Part shown: one piece after another, positions 1 through 10,651 of the stretch
Layout of the letters: each line of letters starts with the position of its first letter
How positions within the stretch are numbered: the stretch's first letter is position 1
From: Variovorax boronicumulans
GTDB lineage: Bacteria; Pseudomonadota; Gammaproteobacteria; Burkholderiales; Burkholderiaceae_C
Assembly (NCBI RefSeq): GCF_007677875.1
Contig: NZ_VEDO01000023.1
Location: forward strand, 1-64,000
Direction: 5' to 3'
DNA length: 64,000 bases
The notes under the pieces: generated by a model
What the model saw: only the letters and a program-made list of their open reading frames with translations
Told to the model about the DNA's origin: nothing
Database searches by the model: none
Made by a program: the position numbers and the translations under genes

Positions 1-3
1 GCG

Positions 4-57
4 CATTGCACAACTCGCACCACTCACTGCGTTCGTTCAGCTCGAACAAGTGCAATG
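4..57. repeat. Short inverted repeat at the left edge
   Basis: Arms CATTGCAC (4-11) and GTGCAATG (50-57) are perfect complements. A smaller GTTCG/CGAAC pair (31-35, 43-47) lies between them. There is no following T-run, so it is not a convincing intrinsic terminator. It could be the tail of a structure belonging to a gene left of the window, or an operator for the operon starting at 191. The rest of 1-190 shows no gene and no clear promoter. Confidence 0.35.
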
Positions 58-190
58 AGTCAGTCAACAAAGCGCGAGGTTCCCCGCGCCGCCCAGTCCA
101 CTGCGCTCCTCGGCGTGGGCACAGGGGTGGGAGCGGGGACACACACGGGCCATCGCTGCGCTCGGCTCCGGCCCGCCACAGACAACCGAC

Positions 191-1249
191 ATGACCGAAA
201 CGTCCTCCACCCCCCACGGCTTCGACGAAGCCGCCCTGCACCACTGGTTGACCCAGAACGTCGAAGGCTTCACCGGCCCCATGACCGTCAGCAAGTTCCC
301 CGGCGGCCAGTCCAACCCCACCTACAGCATCGTCACACCCGGCCAGCGCTACGTGATGCGCGCCAAGCCCGGCCCCGCGGCCAAGCTGCTGCCCAGCGCC
401 CACGCGGTGGAGCGCGAGTACACCGTGATGCAGGCCCTGCACGGGAGCGGCGTGCCGGTGGCCCGCATGCTGGCGCTGTGCAGCGACGAATCCGTGATCG
501 GCCGCGTGTTTTTCATCATGGAGCATGTGGAAGGCCGCGTGCTCTGGGACCCGGCCCTGCCCGGGATGGCGCCCGCCGAGCGTGCCGCCCACTACGCCGA
601 GATGAACCGCGTGATCGCCGCGCTGCACCGCGTGCCCTTCGCCGAGCGCGGCCTGGCCGGCTTCGGCAAGCCCGGCAACTACCTGGAGCGCCAGATCAGC
701 CGCTGGGGCAAGCAGTACCAGGCCTCGATCACCCAGCCCATCCCCGAGATGGACGCGCTGCTGGAATGGCTGCCGGCCCACATCCCGGCCAGCGGCCGCG
801 ACGACCAGGCCTGCATCGTCCACGGCGACTACCGGCTCGACAACATGATCTTCCACCCCACGGAGCCGCGCGTGCTGGCCGTGCTGGACTGGGAGCTTTC
901 CACGCTGGGCCACCCGCTCGCGGACTTCAGCTACCACTGCATGGTCTGGCATGTGGAGCCGTCCACGCAGCGCGGGCTCGAAGGGCTGGACCTGGCGGCA
1001 CTCGGCATCCCCCTGCTTCCCGACTACATGGCCATGTACTGCCAGAACAGCGGCCTGACCACGCCCGAGGTGCTGCGCCAGGACTGGTCGTTCTACATGG
1101 CCTACAACCTGTTCCGCCTGGCCGCCATCGCCCAGGGCATCGCCAAGCGCGTGGAGGCCGGCACGGCGTCCAGCGCCCAGGCCAAGGCGGCCGGTGCCAG
1201 CGCGGCGCCGCGTGCGCGGCGCGCCTGGCAGTGGGCGCAGCAAGCCTGA
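191..1249 (+). CDS. Phosphotransferase family protein (ACAD10/11 kinase-domain type, LvaA-like)
   Basis: A 352-residue APH-fold kinase. The N-terminal lobe has FPGGQSNPTY (about residues 36-45) followed by YVMRAKPG with the ATP-binding Lys. The catalytic loop reads HGDYRLDN near residue 215 and the metal-binding motif DWELSTLGHPLADF follows. This subfamily is the stand-alone version of the N-terminal domain of animal ACAD10/11. Its best-studied bacterial member, LvaA of Pseudomonas putida, phosphorylates 4-hydroxyacyl-CoA. It is not expected to be an antibiotic kinase. It is first in an operon with a MaoC hydratase, an enoyl-CoA hydratase and an acyl-CoA ligase, and an ACAD11-like dehydrogenase lies 12 kb away. 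Substrate is inference. No strong Shine-Dalgarno is visible before the ATG. Confidence 0.88.
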   Translation: MTETSSTPHGFDEAALHHWLTQNVEGFTGPMTVSKFPGGQSNPTYSIVTPGQRYVMRAKPGPAAKLLPSAHAVEREYTVMQALHGSGVPVARMLALCSDESVIGRVFFIMEHVEGRVLWDPALPGMAPAERAAHYAEMNRVIAALHRVPFAERGLAGFGKPGNYLERQISRWGKQYQASITQPIPEMDALLEWLPAHIPASGRDDQACIVHGDYRLDNMIFHPTEPRVLAVLDWELSTLGHPLADFSYHCMVWHVEPSTQRGLEGLDLAALGIPLLPDYMAMYCQNSGLTTPEVLRQDWSFYMAYNLFRLAAIAQGIAKRVEAGTASSAQAKAAGASAAPRARRAWQWAQQA

Positions 1250-1272
1250 CAAAAAGCCAAGGAGACAAGCCC

Positions 1273-2145
1273 ATGCCCACCTACCGCCCGCGCGCCCTGC
1301 TACCCGACGACCAACCCGGCCCCTGGAGCGATCCGGTGGCCATGGCCTACACCCAGCGCGACGTGCTGCTGTACGCCGTGGGCATCGGCTGCAGCGAACT
1401 GCGCCATGTTTACGAGCAGCACCCCCAGTTCGCCGTGTTCCCGACCTTCGCGATCCGCTGGGGCGCGGCTGGCCTCAAGCTCGACACGGATGCCGTCCCG
1501 AACTCGCCGGGCCCGCTCATGCTGGACGCCGAGCGCTATTTGGAGCAGCTGGCACCGTTGCCCACCGAAGGCCAGGTGCAGGTGCGCGCGCGGCTGCTGT
1601 CGGTGCACCCACGCCCGCGCGGCGCGGCCTTCGCCGAGGTCGAGGCAGAGGTCATCGACGCCGCCGGCCGCGTTTGCGTGCGCATGGTCAGCGGCTCGTT
1701 CCGGCGTGGCGTGGCGGCGCTGGGCGACATCGAGCCCTTCGAGGGCGCCGGCATCGCGCGCTCCACCAAGCGCACCGTGCCCGAGCGTGCGCCCGACCTC
1801 GACTTGGCGGTCGACATTCCCGCCAACCAGGCCCACATCTACAGGCTCTCGGGCGACTACAACCCGCTGCACATCGATCCCGCCGCCGCCAGGTTCGGCG
1901 GCTTCGAGCAGCCCATCCTGCACGGCCTGTGCACCTACGGCCACTGCGGCCAGCTGCTGCTGGGTGCGCTGTGCGGCGGCGACGCTGCTAGGTTCCATTC
2001 GCTGGGGCTGCGCTTCTCGTCGCCGGTCTACCCGGGCGACACGCTGCGCATCGTCGGCTGGCACGACGGCAAAGGCCAACTGGTCTTCGAAGGGCGGGTG
2101 GGCGACAAGACCGTCGTCTCCAACGCCAGCTTCCGCCACCACTGA
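1273..2145 (+). CDS. MaoC-type (R)-specific enoyl-CoA hydratase
   Basis: A 290-residue double-hotdog protein. The hydratase-2 motif lies in the second hotdog: GDYNPLHIDPAAA followed by GGFEQPILHGLCTYG, giving the Asp/His pair of the MaoC family. The first hotdog (about residues 1-150) is degenerate, as in eukaryotic hydratase 2. It should hydrate trans-2-enoyl-CoA to (R)-3-hydroxyacyl-CoA, or run the reverse dehydration. The ATG at 1273 is preceded by AAGGAGA (1258-1264) and is preferred over upstream in-frame codons, which read through the previous gene. It sits 23 bp after the phosphotransferase gene in the same operon. Confidence 0.9.
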   Translation: MPTYRPRALLPDDQPGPWSDPVAMAYTQRDVLLYAVGIGCSELRHVYEQHPQFAVFPTFAIRWGAAGLKLDTDAVPNSPGPLMLDAERYLEQLAPLPTEGQVQVRARLLSVHPRPRGAAFAEVEAEVIDAAGRVCVRMVSGSFRRGVAALGDIEPFEGAGIARSTKRTVPERAPDLDLAVDIPANQAHIYRLSGDYNPLHIDPAAARFGGFEQPILHGLCTYGHCGQLLLGALCGGDAARFHSLGLRFSSPVYPGDTLRIVGWHDGKGQLVFEGRVGDKTVVSNASFRHH

Positions 2146-2165
2146 ACCCCACCAGGAGCACCCTC

Positions 2166-2996
2166 ATGTCCCAACCCACCGTGATCGACACCGGCACGAG
2201 CGACCTCTTGGCTGAGCTGGATGCCGGCGTGCTGACGCTGACCATGAATCGCCCCGACGCGCGCAACGCCATGAGCCGCGCCATGAACACCGCGCTGCAG
2301 GAGCAGCTGGCCCAGGCCGAGTTCAACCACGCCGTGCGCTGCATCGTGCTGACGGGCGCGGGCAAGGGCTTCTGCGCGGGCGGCGACGTCAAGGGCATGG
2401 CCGCCAGCGGCGACGGCACCGTGGGCGCGCAGACCATCGACCAGGCCATCCACCGTCAGCGCGTGAACCAGCGCGCCACGGCCGGCAAGCTGTTCAAGAT
2501 GCCCAAGCCCACCGTGGCCGCACTGCCCGGTGCGGCGGCCGGCGCCGGCCTCGCGCTCGCGCTGGCTTGCGACCTGCGCATCATGGCCAGCACGGCCGTG
2601 ATGACCACGGCCTTCGCCAAGGTCGGCTTCTCGGGCGACTACGGCGGCAGCTACTTTCTCACGCAGCTCGTGGGAACCGCCAAGGCGCGTGAGCTGTACT
2701 TTCTGTCCGAACGCGTGGGCGCCGACGAGGCGCTGCGCCTGGGTCTCGCGAACTGGGTCTGCGCGCCCGAGGAACTGGCCGAGCGCACGCGCGCGCTGGC
2801 GCTGCGCCTGGCCACCGGCCCCACGGTCGCTTACCGCTACATGAAGGAGAACCTCAACCGCGCGCTGGCCGGCGAGGTCGACGACTGCATGGACCTGGAG
2901 GCCACGCACCACGTGCATTGCGGCCAGACCGAGGACCACCGTGAGGCCACCAAGGCCTTCGTCGCCAAGCGCGAGCCCGTCTTCAACGGAAGATGA
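2166..2996 (+). CDS. Enoyl-CoA hydratase/isomerase family protein
   Basis: A 276-residue crotonase-fold protein. Oxyanion-hole segments are GKGFCAGGDVKGM (about residues 61-73) and PGAAAGAGLALALACDLRI (about 121-139). At the usual catalytic-Glu position the sequence reads FSGDYGGSYFL, with Asp-Tyr instead of Glu, a pattern met in isomerases and atypical hydratases. The function may therefore be double-bond isomerisation instead of plain hydration. An AGGAG lies just before the ATG at 2166. It is followed after one base by the acyl-CoA ligase gene, so the two are almost certainly co-translated. Confidence 0.88.
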   Translation: MSQPTVIDTGTSDLLAELDAGVLTLTMNRPDARNAMSRAMNTALQEQLAQAEFNHAVRCIVLTGAGKGFCAGGDVKGMAASGDGTVGAQTIDQAIHRQRVNQRATAGKLFKMPKPTVAALPGAAAGAGLALALACDLRIMASTAVMTTAFAKVGFSGDYGGSYFLTQLVGTAKARELYFLSERVGADEALRLGLANWVCAPEELAERTRALALRLATGPTVAYRYMKENLNRALAGEVDDCMDLEATHHVHCGQTEDHREATKAFVAKREPVFNGR

Positions 2997-2997
2997 C

Positions 2998-4707
2998 ATG
3001 GCCCAACCCATGACCCGTGCGCAAGCCATCGCGGCCCTGACCGCGCCCGGCATGCCCCATGCGCTGGAAGACGCCACCGTGCAGGGCCGCCCGGTGCGCG
3101 TGTTCTCGAACGGCCCCGCCTCGCTGCGCGCGCTGTACGAGAGCACGGCGAGCGACCTGCCGTTCCTGGTTTACCGCGAAGAGCGCATGACCTTCCGCGA
3201 GGCCTGGGATGCCGCCAGCCGCATCGGCCATGTGCTCGTGCACGGCTGCGGCATCCGTCCGGGCGACTGCGTGGCGATCGCCATGCGCAACTACCCCGAA
3301 TGGGTGCTGGCCTTCAGCGCGATCACCAGCATCGGCGCCGTGGCCGTGGCCATGAACGGCCACTGGCAGGCCGACGAGCTGCTCTACGGCCTGCAGGACA
3401 GCGGCGCCAAGGTCGTACTGGCCGACGCCGAACGGCTGGCGCGGCTGACCCAGCGCGAGGTGCGTGCCGCATTGCCGCAGTTGCAGTGCCTGGCCGTGCG
3501 CACGGACGCGCTGCCGCCCGGCGTGCGGGCGCTGCAGGCGCTGACCGATGCCGCGGGCGCAGTGCCCATGCCGCCCGTGGACATCGCGCCCGACGACCAC
3601 GCCACCCTCCTCTACACATCGGGCTCTACGGGCCATCCCAAGGGCGTGGTGTCGACGCACCGCAACATCCTCTCGGCGCTGCTGTCCTGGGAGCTCGACC
3701 GCGCAGTGGCCGAGCGCGTGGCCGGGCTGGAGCCACCGGCCGAGCCGCCGCCGCAGCCGGGCACGTTGCTGGGCGTGCCGCTGTTCCACGTCTCGGGGCT
3801 GCACGCTTCCTACCTGGCGAGCTACCGGCCACAGCGCCGCATGGTCTGCATGTACCGCTGGGACGCCGAGCACGCTGCCGAGCTCATCGAGCGCGAGCGC
3901 CTGACCTCGCTGGTCGCGCCCGCCGCCATGACGGGCGACCTCGTGCGCGTGGCGAAGCAGAACAAGCACAGCCTGGCCTCGCTGGTGACCGTGGGCGGCG
4001 GCGGTGCGCCGCGCGCGCCCGAGCAAGTGCGCCAGATCGGCGCGAGTTTCGGCCAGGCCCTGCCCAATACGGGCTGGGGCATGACCGAGACCAATGCCAT
4101 CGGCACCGGGATCGGCGGCGAGGAATACCTGGCCCGGCCGGCCAGCGCGGGCCGCTGCGCGCTGGTGCTGGAGCTCAAGGTCATCGACGAAACGGGCCAG
4201 GCCCTGCCGGCGGGCGAGCGCGGCGAGTTGCTGGTGCGCGGCACCTCGGTGTTCCCGGGTTACTGGAACCGGCCCGAGGCCAATGCCCAGGCCTTCCTGG
4301 ACGGCGGCTGGTTCCGCACGGGCGACGTGGCCTACCTGGACGAGGAGGGCTTCTTGTTCATCGTCGACCGCATCAAGGACCTCATCATCCGTGGCGGCGA
4401 GAACATCGGATGCGGCCAGGTCGAGGCTGCCCTGCTGATGCACCCGGACGTGCACGAGGCCGCCGTCTATGCCGTGCCCGACGAGCGCATGGGCGAGGAG
4501 GTCGGCGCCACGGTGTACGGCAGGCCGGGACTGGACGTAGAGGCGCTGCGCGCTTTCCTGGCCGAGCATCTGGCACGCTTCGAGATCCCGCGCTACATCC
4601 AGCTCGCGCCCGCGCCGCTGCCGCGCACGCCCTCGGGCAAGATCCTCAAGCGGCAGATCCGGCAGAGCGCACTGGCGGCGCTGCAAAGCCCGGCCGCCGG
4701 CATGTGA
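2998..4707 (+). CDS. AMP-dependent acyl-CoA synthetase/ligase
   Basis: A 569-residue adenylate-forming enzyme expected to activate a carboxylic acid to its CoA thioester with ATP. The P-loop is YTSGSTGHPKGVVSTH (about residue 203), the A5 motif GWGMTET (about 360), the hinge region RTGDVAYLDEEGF and DRIKDLIIRGGENI (about 440-465), and the catalytic Lys motif PRTPSGKILKR sits near the C-terminus. The start at 2998 follows the previous stop by one base; an in-frame upstream codon at 2941 would lie inside the hydratase gene. The acid is unknown. The operon context (kinase, two hydratases) suggests the entry step for a functionalised, perhaps hydroxylated, fatty acid. Confidence 0.93.
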   Translation: MAQPMTRAQAIAALTAPGMPHALEDATVQGRPVRVFSNGPASLRALYESTASDLPFLVYREERMTFREAWDAASRIGHVLVHGCGIRPGDCVAIAMRNYPEWVLAFSAITSIGAVAVAMNGHWQADELLYGLQDSGAKVVLADAERLARLTQREVRAALPQLQCLAVRTDALPPGVRALQALTDAAGAVPMPPVDIAPDDHATLLYTSGSTGHPKGVVSTHRNILSALLSWELDRAVAERVAGLEPPAEPPPQPGTLLGVPLFHVSGLHASYLASYRPQRRMVCMYRWDAEHAAELIERERLTSLVAPAAMTGDLVRVAKQNKHSLASLVTVGGGGAPRAPEQVRQIGASFGQALPNTGWGMTETNAIGTGIGGEEYLARPASAGRCALVLELKVIDETGQALPAGERGELLVRGTSVFPGYWNRPEANAQAFLDGGWFRTGDVAYLDEEGFLFIVDRIKDLIIRGGENIGCGQVEAALLMHPDVHEAAVYAVPDERMGEEVGATVYGRPGLDVEALRAFLAEHLARFEIPRYIQLAPAPLPRTPSGKILKRQIRQSALAALQSPAAGM

Positions 4708-6155
4708 GCACCGCCCCCGCCGCGTCCACGCAGGCGCTGACCAGCCGCTTCGTCGCCGGGCCGATTGCGCCGGTGCTGTTGCGATTCGCGTTGCCGCTGC
4801 TGGCCACCAACCTGCTGCACGCGGCCTCCAGCACTTGGGCCGCGCTGTGGGCCGGCCAGCTCCTCGGAGCCAGTGCCTTGCCGGCCGTGGCCACCGCGGC
4901 CGTGCTCGTCTTCATGCTGATGGGCGCCGTGATGGGCATGGGCACCGCGGCCGGCGTGGCCATCGGTCAGTCGCTGGGAGCAGGGGACATGGACGCGGTC
5001 AAGCGCGTGGCGGGGTGCGCGCTGGCCTTCGTGGTCGGCTTCTCGCTGCTGGTCGCCGCGGCGGGCTGGGCGCTGGCGCCGCTCATCATCGACGCACTGG
5101 GCACGCCGGTGCAAGCGCGCGGCTACGCCGTGGTGCACCTGCGCTTCACGTGCCTGTCGATGCCGGCCATCTTCATCTACCTCGTGCTGGTGATGATGCT
5201 GCGCGGCACCGGCGATTCGCGCACGCCGTTCCGCTTCACGCTGGTCTGGATCGGGCTGTCGCTGCTGCTGGTGCCGCTGCTGCTGCGCGTGCTGGGCATT
5301 GCGGGCGTGGGCCTGGCCAATCTGCTCAGTGCCGGTGCCGCGCTGGCCGCGCTGCTCGGCACGGTGTACCGCCGCCGCCTGCCCATCGCGCTGCGCGGCG
5401 ACGACATCCGCCACCTGCGCCCCGAGCGCGCGCTGCTGCTGCTCATGCTGCGGCGCGGCGTGCCGATGGCGCTGGAATCCATCGTCACGCAGGGCGCTTA
5501 CTTCGCGCTGCTGGGCCTGGTCAACCGCTACGGCGCTACCACGGCCGCTGCCTACGCGGGTGCAGCCCAGCTGTGGACCTACGTGCAGGTGCCCGGCAAC
5601 GCGCTGGCCGCCTCGATGTCGGCCATGGCCGCCATGAACATCGGCGCCGGGCGCTGGCCGCGTGTGGAGCAGATCGCGCTGCGCGGCTGCCTGGCCAGCC
5701 TCGCCGTCTCCACCACGGCCGCGCTTCTGATCTATGCGCTGGGAGCGGCCTTCGACGACCTGCCGTTGCGCCTGTTCATCCGCACCGACGATGCAGGAGG
5801 CGAGGTGCTGGCGCAGGCTCGGCGCATCAACTTCATCGCGCTGTGGGGCTGGATCGCGCTGTCCATCACCATGGGCCTGTTCGCCGTGGTGCGCGCCAAT
5901 GGCGCCATGCTGGCGCCCACGCTGATCTTTGTCGTCACGATGTGGGCGTTCCGCGTGCCGTTCGCGGTGTGGCTGGAACCCTGGCTGGGCAGCGCTGCGA
6001 TCTGGTGGAGCTTTCCGTTCGGCAGCATCACCTCGGCGCTGCTGGCCTGGGCCTACTACCGTTGGGGCGGCTGGCGGCGCAGGCCTTTGATGTTGAGTCC
6101 CCTGGCAAGCACGGCAACCGCCGCAGCGGCAGCCGACACACACTTTGGAGAGTAG
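4704..6155 (+). CDS. MATE family transporter
   Basis: A 483-residue integral membrane protein with about 12 hydrophobic segments and the two-fold MATE arrangement (PIAPVLLRFALPLLATNLLH opens repeat 1; RGVPMALESIVTQGAYF opens repeat 2). MATE proteins exchange protons or sodium for organic cations or export metabolites. The GTG start overlaps the ligase stop as GTGA, so it is translationally coupled to the catabolic operon. A role in exporting a toxic substrate or pathway intermediate is inference from this coupling. The C-terminal tail is Ala/Thr-rich and probably cytoplasmic. Confidence 0.87.
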   Translation: MSTAPAASTQALTSRFVAGPIAPVLLRFALPLLATNLLHAASSTWAALWAGQLLGASALPAVATAAVLVFMLMGAVMGMGTAAGVAIGQSLGAGDMDAVKRVAGCALAFVVGFSLLVAAAGWALAPLIIDALGTPVQARGYAVVHLRFTCLSMPAIFIYLVLVMMLRGTGDSRTPFRFTLVWIGLSLLLVPLLLRVLGIAGVGLANLLSAGAALAALLGTVYRRRLPIALRGDDIRHLRPERALLLLMLRRGVPMALESIVTQGAYFALLGLVNRYGATTAAAYAGAAQLWTYVQVPGNALAASMSAMAAMNIGAGRWPRVEQIALRGCLASLAVSTTAALLIYALGAAFDDLPLRLFIRTDDAGGEVLAQARRINFIALWGWIALSITMGLFAVVRANGAMLAPTLIFVVTMWAFRVPFAVWLEPWLGSAAIWWSFPFGSITSALLAWAYYRWGGWRRRPLMLSPLASTATAAAAADTHFGE

Positions 6156-6159
6156 CGAC

Positions 6160-7176
6160 ATGGCACACAAGCAACTCGGATCCGACGCCTGGCTGAACCA
6201 GGTGCGCGAAGAAGCAATCGACCCGGACCGCCCCATCATCGACCCGCACCACCACCTGTGGCATTCACGTGGCGACTGGGGCCCTTACTTGCTCGGCCAG
6301 CTCTGGGCCGACACGGGCGGCGGCCACAACATTCGCAAGACCGTGTTCATCGAATGCCGGGCCAGCTACCGCGCTGACGGGCCCGAGCATCTGCGCAGCG
6401 CGGGCGAGGCCGAATTCGTGGCCGGCATCGCGCGCGCGAGCCGCCAAGGCGGTGGCGGTGCCGAGATCGCAGGCTTCGTCGGCCATACCGACCTGCGCCA
6501 GGGCGAGGCCCAGCTGCGCGAGGTGCTGGCGGCGCAGCAGGACGCCGCGCAAGGCCTGTTCCGCGGCATCCGCCATGCCGGCGCGCGCGACCCGAATCCC
6601 GAAGCCTTGACCATCCCCGGCCGCGGCAGCGAAGGCCTGTACGCCGACGCCGACTTCCGCGCCGGCGTGGCGCTGCTGGGCCGCCTGGGCCACACCTACG
6701 ACACCTGGCATTACCACCACCAGAACCCTGCCTTCGCTGCGCTGGCGCGCGCGATACCTGGCACGACGCTGGTGCTGGACCACTTCGGCACGCCGCTGGG
6801 CGTGGGCGCCTACGCCGGCCAGCGCGACGCGATCTTCAGCCAGTGGCAGCGCGACATCGAAGAGATCGCGCGCTGCCCCAACGTGGTCGCCAAGCTCGGC
6901 GGCCTGGCCATGCCCGACAACGGCTTCGGCTGGGACCGGCGCGCGCTGCCCGCGAACTCGGACGAACTGGTCGAGGCCCAGGGGCGTTACTACCGCCACA
7001 CCATCGAGTGCTTCGGGCCGCAGCGCTGCATGTTCGAAAGCAACTTCCCGGTGGACCGGCGCTCGCTGCCGTATGTGAGCTACTGGAATGCGATGAAGAA
7101 GATCGCGAAGGGGTACGCCGAGGGGGAGCAGGACGCGATGTTCCGGGGGACGGCACAGAGGGTGTACCGGCTGTGA
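6160..7176 (+). CDS. Amidohydrolase family protein (amidohydrolase 2, lactonase-like)
   Basis: A 338-residue TIM-barrel hydrolase of the amidohydrolase-2 group, which includes 2-pyrone-4,6-dicarboxylate lactonases and related decarboxylases. The N-terminal metal motif is DPHHHLWH, followed by VFIECRASYR; YHHQNP and LDHFGTP come mid-protein, and the C-terminus has ESNFPVDR, matching the conserved ESNFPVD. The ATG at 6160 is chosen because GGAG (6147-6150) lies nine bases upstream; the in-frame TTG at 6145 has no such site. It is last in the left operon. A lactonase would fit a pathway handling 4-hydroxy acids, which cyclise to gamma-lactones, but the substrate cannot be read from sequence. Confidence 0.85.
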   Translation: MAHKQLGSDAWLNQVREEAIDPDRPIIDPHHHLWHSRGDWGPYLLGQLWADTGGGHNIRKTVFIECRASYRADGPEHLRSAGEAEFVAGIARASRQGGGGAEIAGFVGHTDLRQGEAQLREVLAAQQDAAQGLFRGIRHAGARDPNPEALTIPGRGSEGLYADADFRAGVALLGRLGHTYDTWHYHHQNPAFAALARAIPGTTLVLDHFGTPLGVGAYAGQRDAIFSQWQRDIEEIARCPNVVAKLGGLAMPDNGFGWDRRALPANSDELVEAQGRYYRHTIECFGPQRCMFESNFPVDRRSLPYVSYWNAMKKIAKGYAEGEQDAMFRGTAQRVYRL

Positions 7177-7292
7177 GACGCAGCGGGTGTTCGCCGCGCC
7201 GGGGCCGGTGGCGCAACCATCCGCTTCATGCGGGAGCCGACGGCGCGCCCTGGCCACTCTCGCGGTGCGCGGCCCGGCAAAGCCATGCAATG

Positions 7293-7316
7293 AAAAAAGC
7301 CCGCCGAAGCGGGCTT
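7293..7316 (-). terminator. Intrinsic terminator of the PEP-CTERM gene
   Basis: Read on the minus strand, AGCCCGC-TTCG-GCGGGCT forms a 7-8 bp stem with a stable TTCG tetraloop followed directly by TTTTTT. It lies about 20 bases past the stop at 7335. On the plus strand no T-run follows, so it does not serve the amidohydrolase operon. Confidence 0.88.
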
Positions 7317-7334
7317 CGCCGGCGACGCGGCCTG

Positions 7335-8210
7335 TCAAGCGCGGCGGCGCACCGCTGCGAGGCCGAGCATACCCAGGCCCAGCAGCGCCAGGGAGGCTGG
7401 CTCGGGCACCTCTGCCAGCGTGATCGGATCGCGGGCCCACACGCTGATGTGCGAGATGTCCTGTTGGTTGCCGTTCTTGTTCTCGAAGTCGTTGTCCATG
7501 GTCCAGGTCCCGGTCAACGTGTAGGGAGTGTTCAGATCGAACGCATCGCCCATCTTCGTGAAGTCGAAGTCGTAGACCGCCCAGCCGGTGCTCGACTTGA
7601 CCGAGAAGGCCAGGTGGTCGAAGTTGCTGCGCTTGAAGAGGTTGTACGACGCAAAGATGGCGACGATGTTGGGATCGACTTTCAACGTCCAGGTGCCGCC
7701 GACTTGCGAGGTCTGCGTTTGCACGTACGACAGGACGTTGCCCAGAGAGAACGGAGATCCGCCGACGGGCGTCACGGAGGAATAGTTGAGCGTGCCTTCG
7801 TTGCCGCCCAGCATGCCCAGCATGATCCAGCCCGGATCAACGGCTGCGTTCGGGTCTTTCAGCGCGAGCAGTTGGCTCGGCTGGATGAACTGCGTCGGGC
7901 TCAGCAGGCCGCCCTGGCCGTTCAGCAGGCCGTCGTTGCGGTAGCCAAGGTTCGGCGAGGGATTCAGCGTCGGACCCTCGTTGCCAGCGTAGACGCCGGC
8001 GCACCCGGTCGCGACGATGGGCGTGGTCAACGACGGAATGGTGCCGGCGTAGGAAGCGCTGGGAATGGCGCCCGTGATGGCCCAGTTCGCGGCAGTACAA
8101 GGCGGGGGCGGGCTTTGGTTGCCGTTGCCATTGCCAACAGGAGCCGCGATCGATGCCAGCGACGCGAATCCGAAAGTTGCGATGGCCGCAAATTGAACGA
8201 ATGTCTTCAT
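7335..8210 (-). CDS. PEP-CTERM sorting domain-containing exported protein
   Basis: A 291-residue secreted protein. A signal peptide spans residues 1 to about 23 (hydrophobic core, then SIAAP). The C-terminus carries the full tripartite sorting signal: VPEP, a transmembrane stretch, and the basic tail RRRA. In PEP-CTERM systems an exosortase (XrtA/EpsH) recognises this signal and the protein is usually associated with exopolysaccharide or floc formation. The middle (about 24-265) is rich in Gly, Asn, Ser and Thr, has two Cys (in PPCTAA and TGCAG) and matches no enzyme I recognise. It is monocistronic with its own terminator. GGAG lies ten bases before the ATG. No exosortase gene is in the window. 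Confidence 0.93.
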   Translation of the reverse strand: MKTFVQFAAIATFGFASLASIAAPVGNGNGNQSPPPPCTAANWAITGAIPSASYAGTIPSLTTPIVATGCAGVYAGNEGPTLNPSPNLGYRNDGLLNGQGGLLSPTQFIQPSQLLALKDPNAAVDPGWIMLGMLGGNEGTLNYSSVTPVGGSPFSLGNVLSYVQTQTSQVGGTWTLKVDPNIVAIFASYNLFKRSNFDHLAFSVKSSTGWAVYDFDFTKMGDAFDLNTPYTLTGTWTMDNDFENKNGNQQDISHISVWARDPITLAEVPEPASLALLGLGMLGLAAVRRRA

Positions 8211-8526
8211 GGTGGGGGTTCTCCGTTATGGCCCTCGTCGGGCCTTGCATACGAGAGCAATGTCCGGGCCACCACAAAAAAGTCCTTGCCTGTCAAATAT
8301 TCCAGGTACCACAGCTCAGGAGCGGGGGGGGGTGCGCATGTAAGACAAGGCGACATCGCGCCGTAGGACGATTCGCACATCAACTGACACATATGTAATC
8401 GGATGCATAGTGAGCAAGGCCATGCCGGGGCCCGTGCGGAGCCGGCCCGGCCGGCCGTTGAGTGCGCTTGTGGAAGGACCGGGACTTCTGCGCAAAGCGA
8501 GAAATTTAAGCGGGGTAGTTTGAACT
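8211..8526. other. Intergenic region between the PEP-CTERM gene and the beta-oxidation operon
   Basis: No gene is supported in these 316 bases. They hold the leader and sigma-54-type promoter of the PEP-CTERM gene. Upstream of that promoter, about 8290-8400 is visibly less GC-rich than the flanks and is where an enhancer-binding activator would be expected. I could not identify a clear repeated activator site. No intrinsic terminator for the hydratase/dehydrogenase gene ending at 8527 was seen. Confidence 0.6.
8256..8271 (-). promoter_or_regulatory. Sigma-54 (RpoN) promoter of the PEP-CTERM gene
   Basis: On the minus strand the 16 bases read TGGCCCG-GACA-TTGCT. The RpoN consensus is TGGCACG-N4-TTGCW, so only one base differs, and the GG-GC spacing is exact. 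Transcription would begin near 8245, leaving a leader of about 35 bases containing the GGAG ribosome site. PEP-CTERM genes in several betaproteobacteria are known to depend on RpoN with the PrsK/PrsR two-component pair, which makes the match meaningful. Confidence 0.75.
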
Positions 8527-10617
<2,091 letters not shown>

Positions 10618-10651
10618 GGGATGTCTCCGAGGTGGATGGAAGGCGGGGCGG

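Noticed and set aside
4-57. Intrinsic terminator at the left edge
   Set aside because: The inverted repeat has a 38-base spacer and no T-run on either strand.
191-1249. Antibiotic (aminoglycoside) phosphotransferase
   Set aside because: Although it has the APH fold, its HGDYRLDN and DWELSTLGHPLADF motifs and operon partners fit the ACAD10/11 kinase group.
55-1272. N-terminal extension of the MaoC hydratase frame
   Set aside because: The frame is open but overlaps the phosphotransferase and its translation is Arg/Pro-rich shadow. AAGGAGA marks the real start at 1273.
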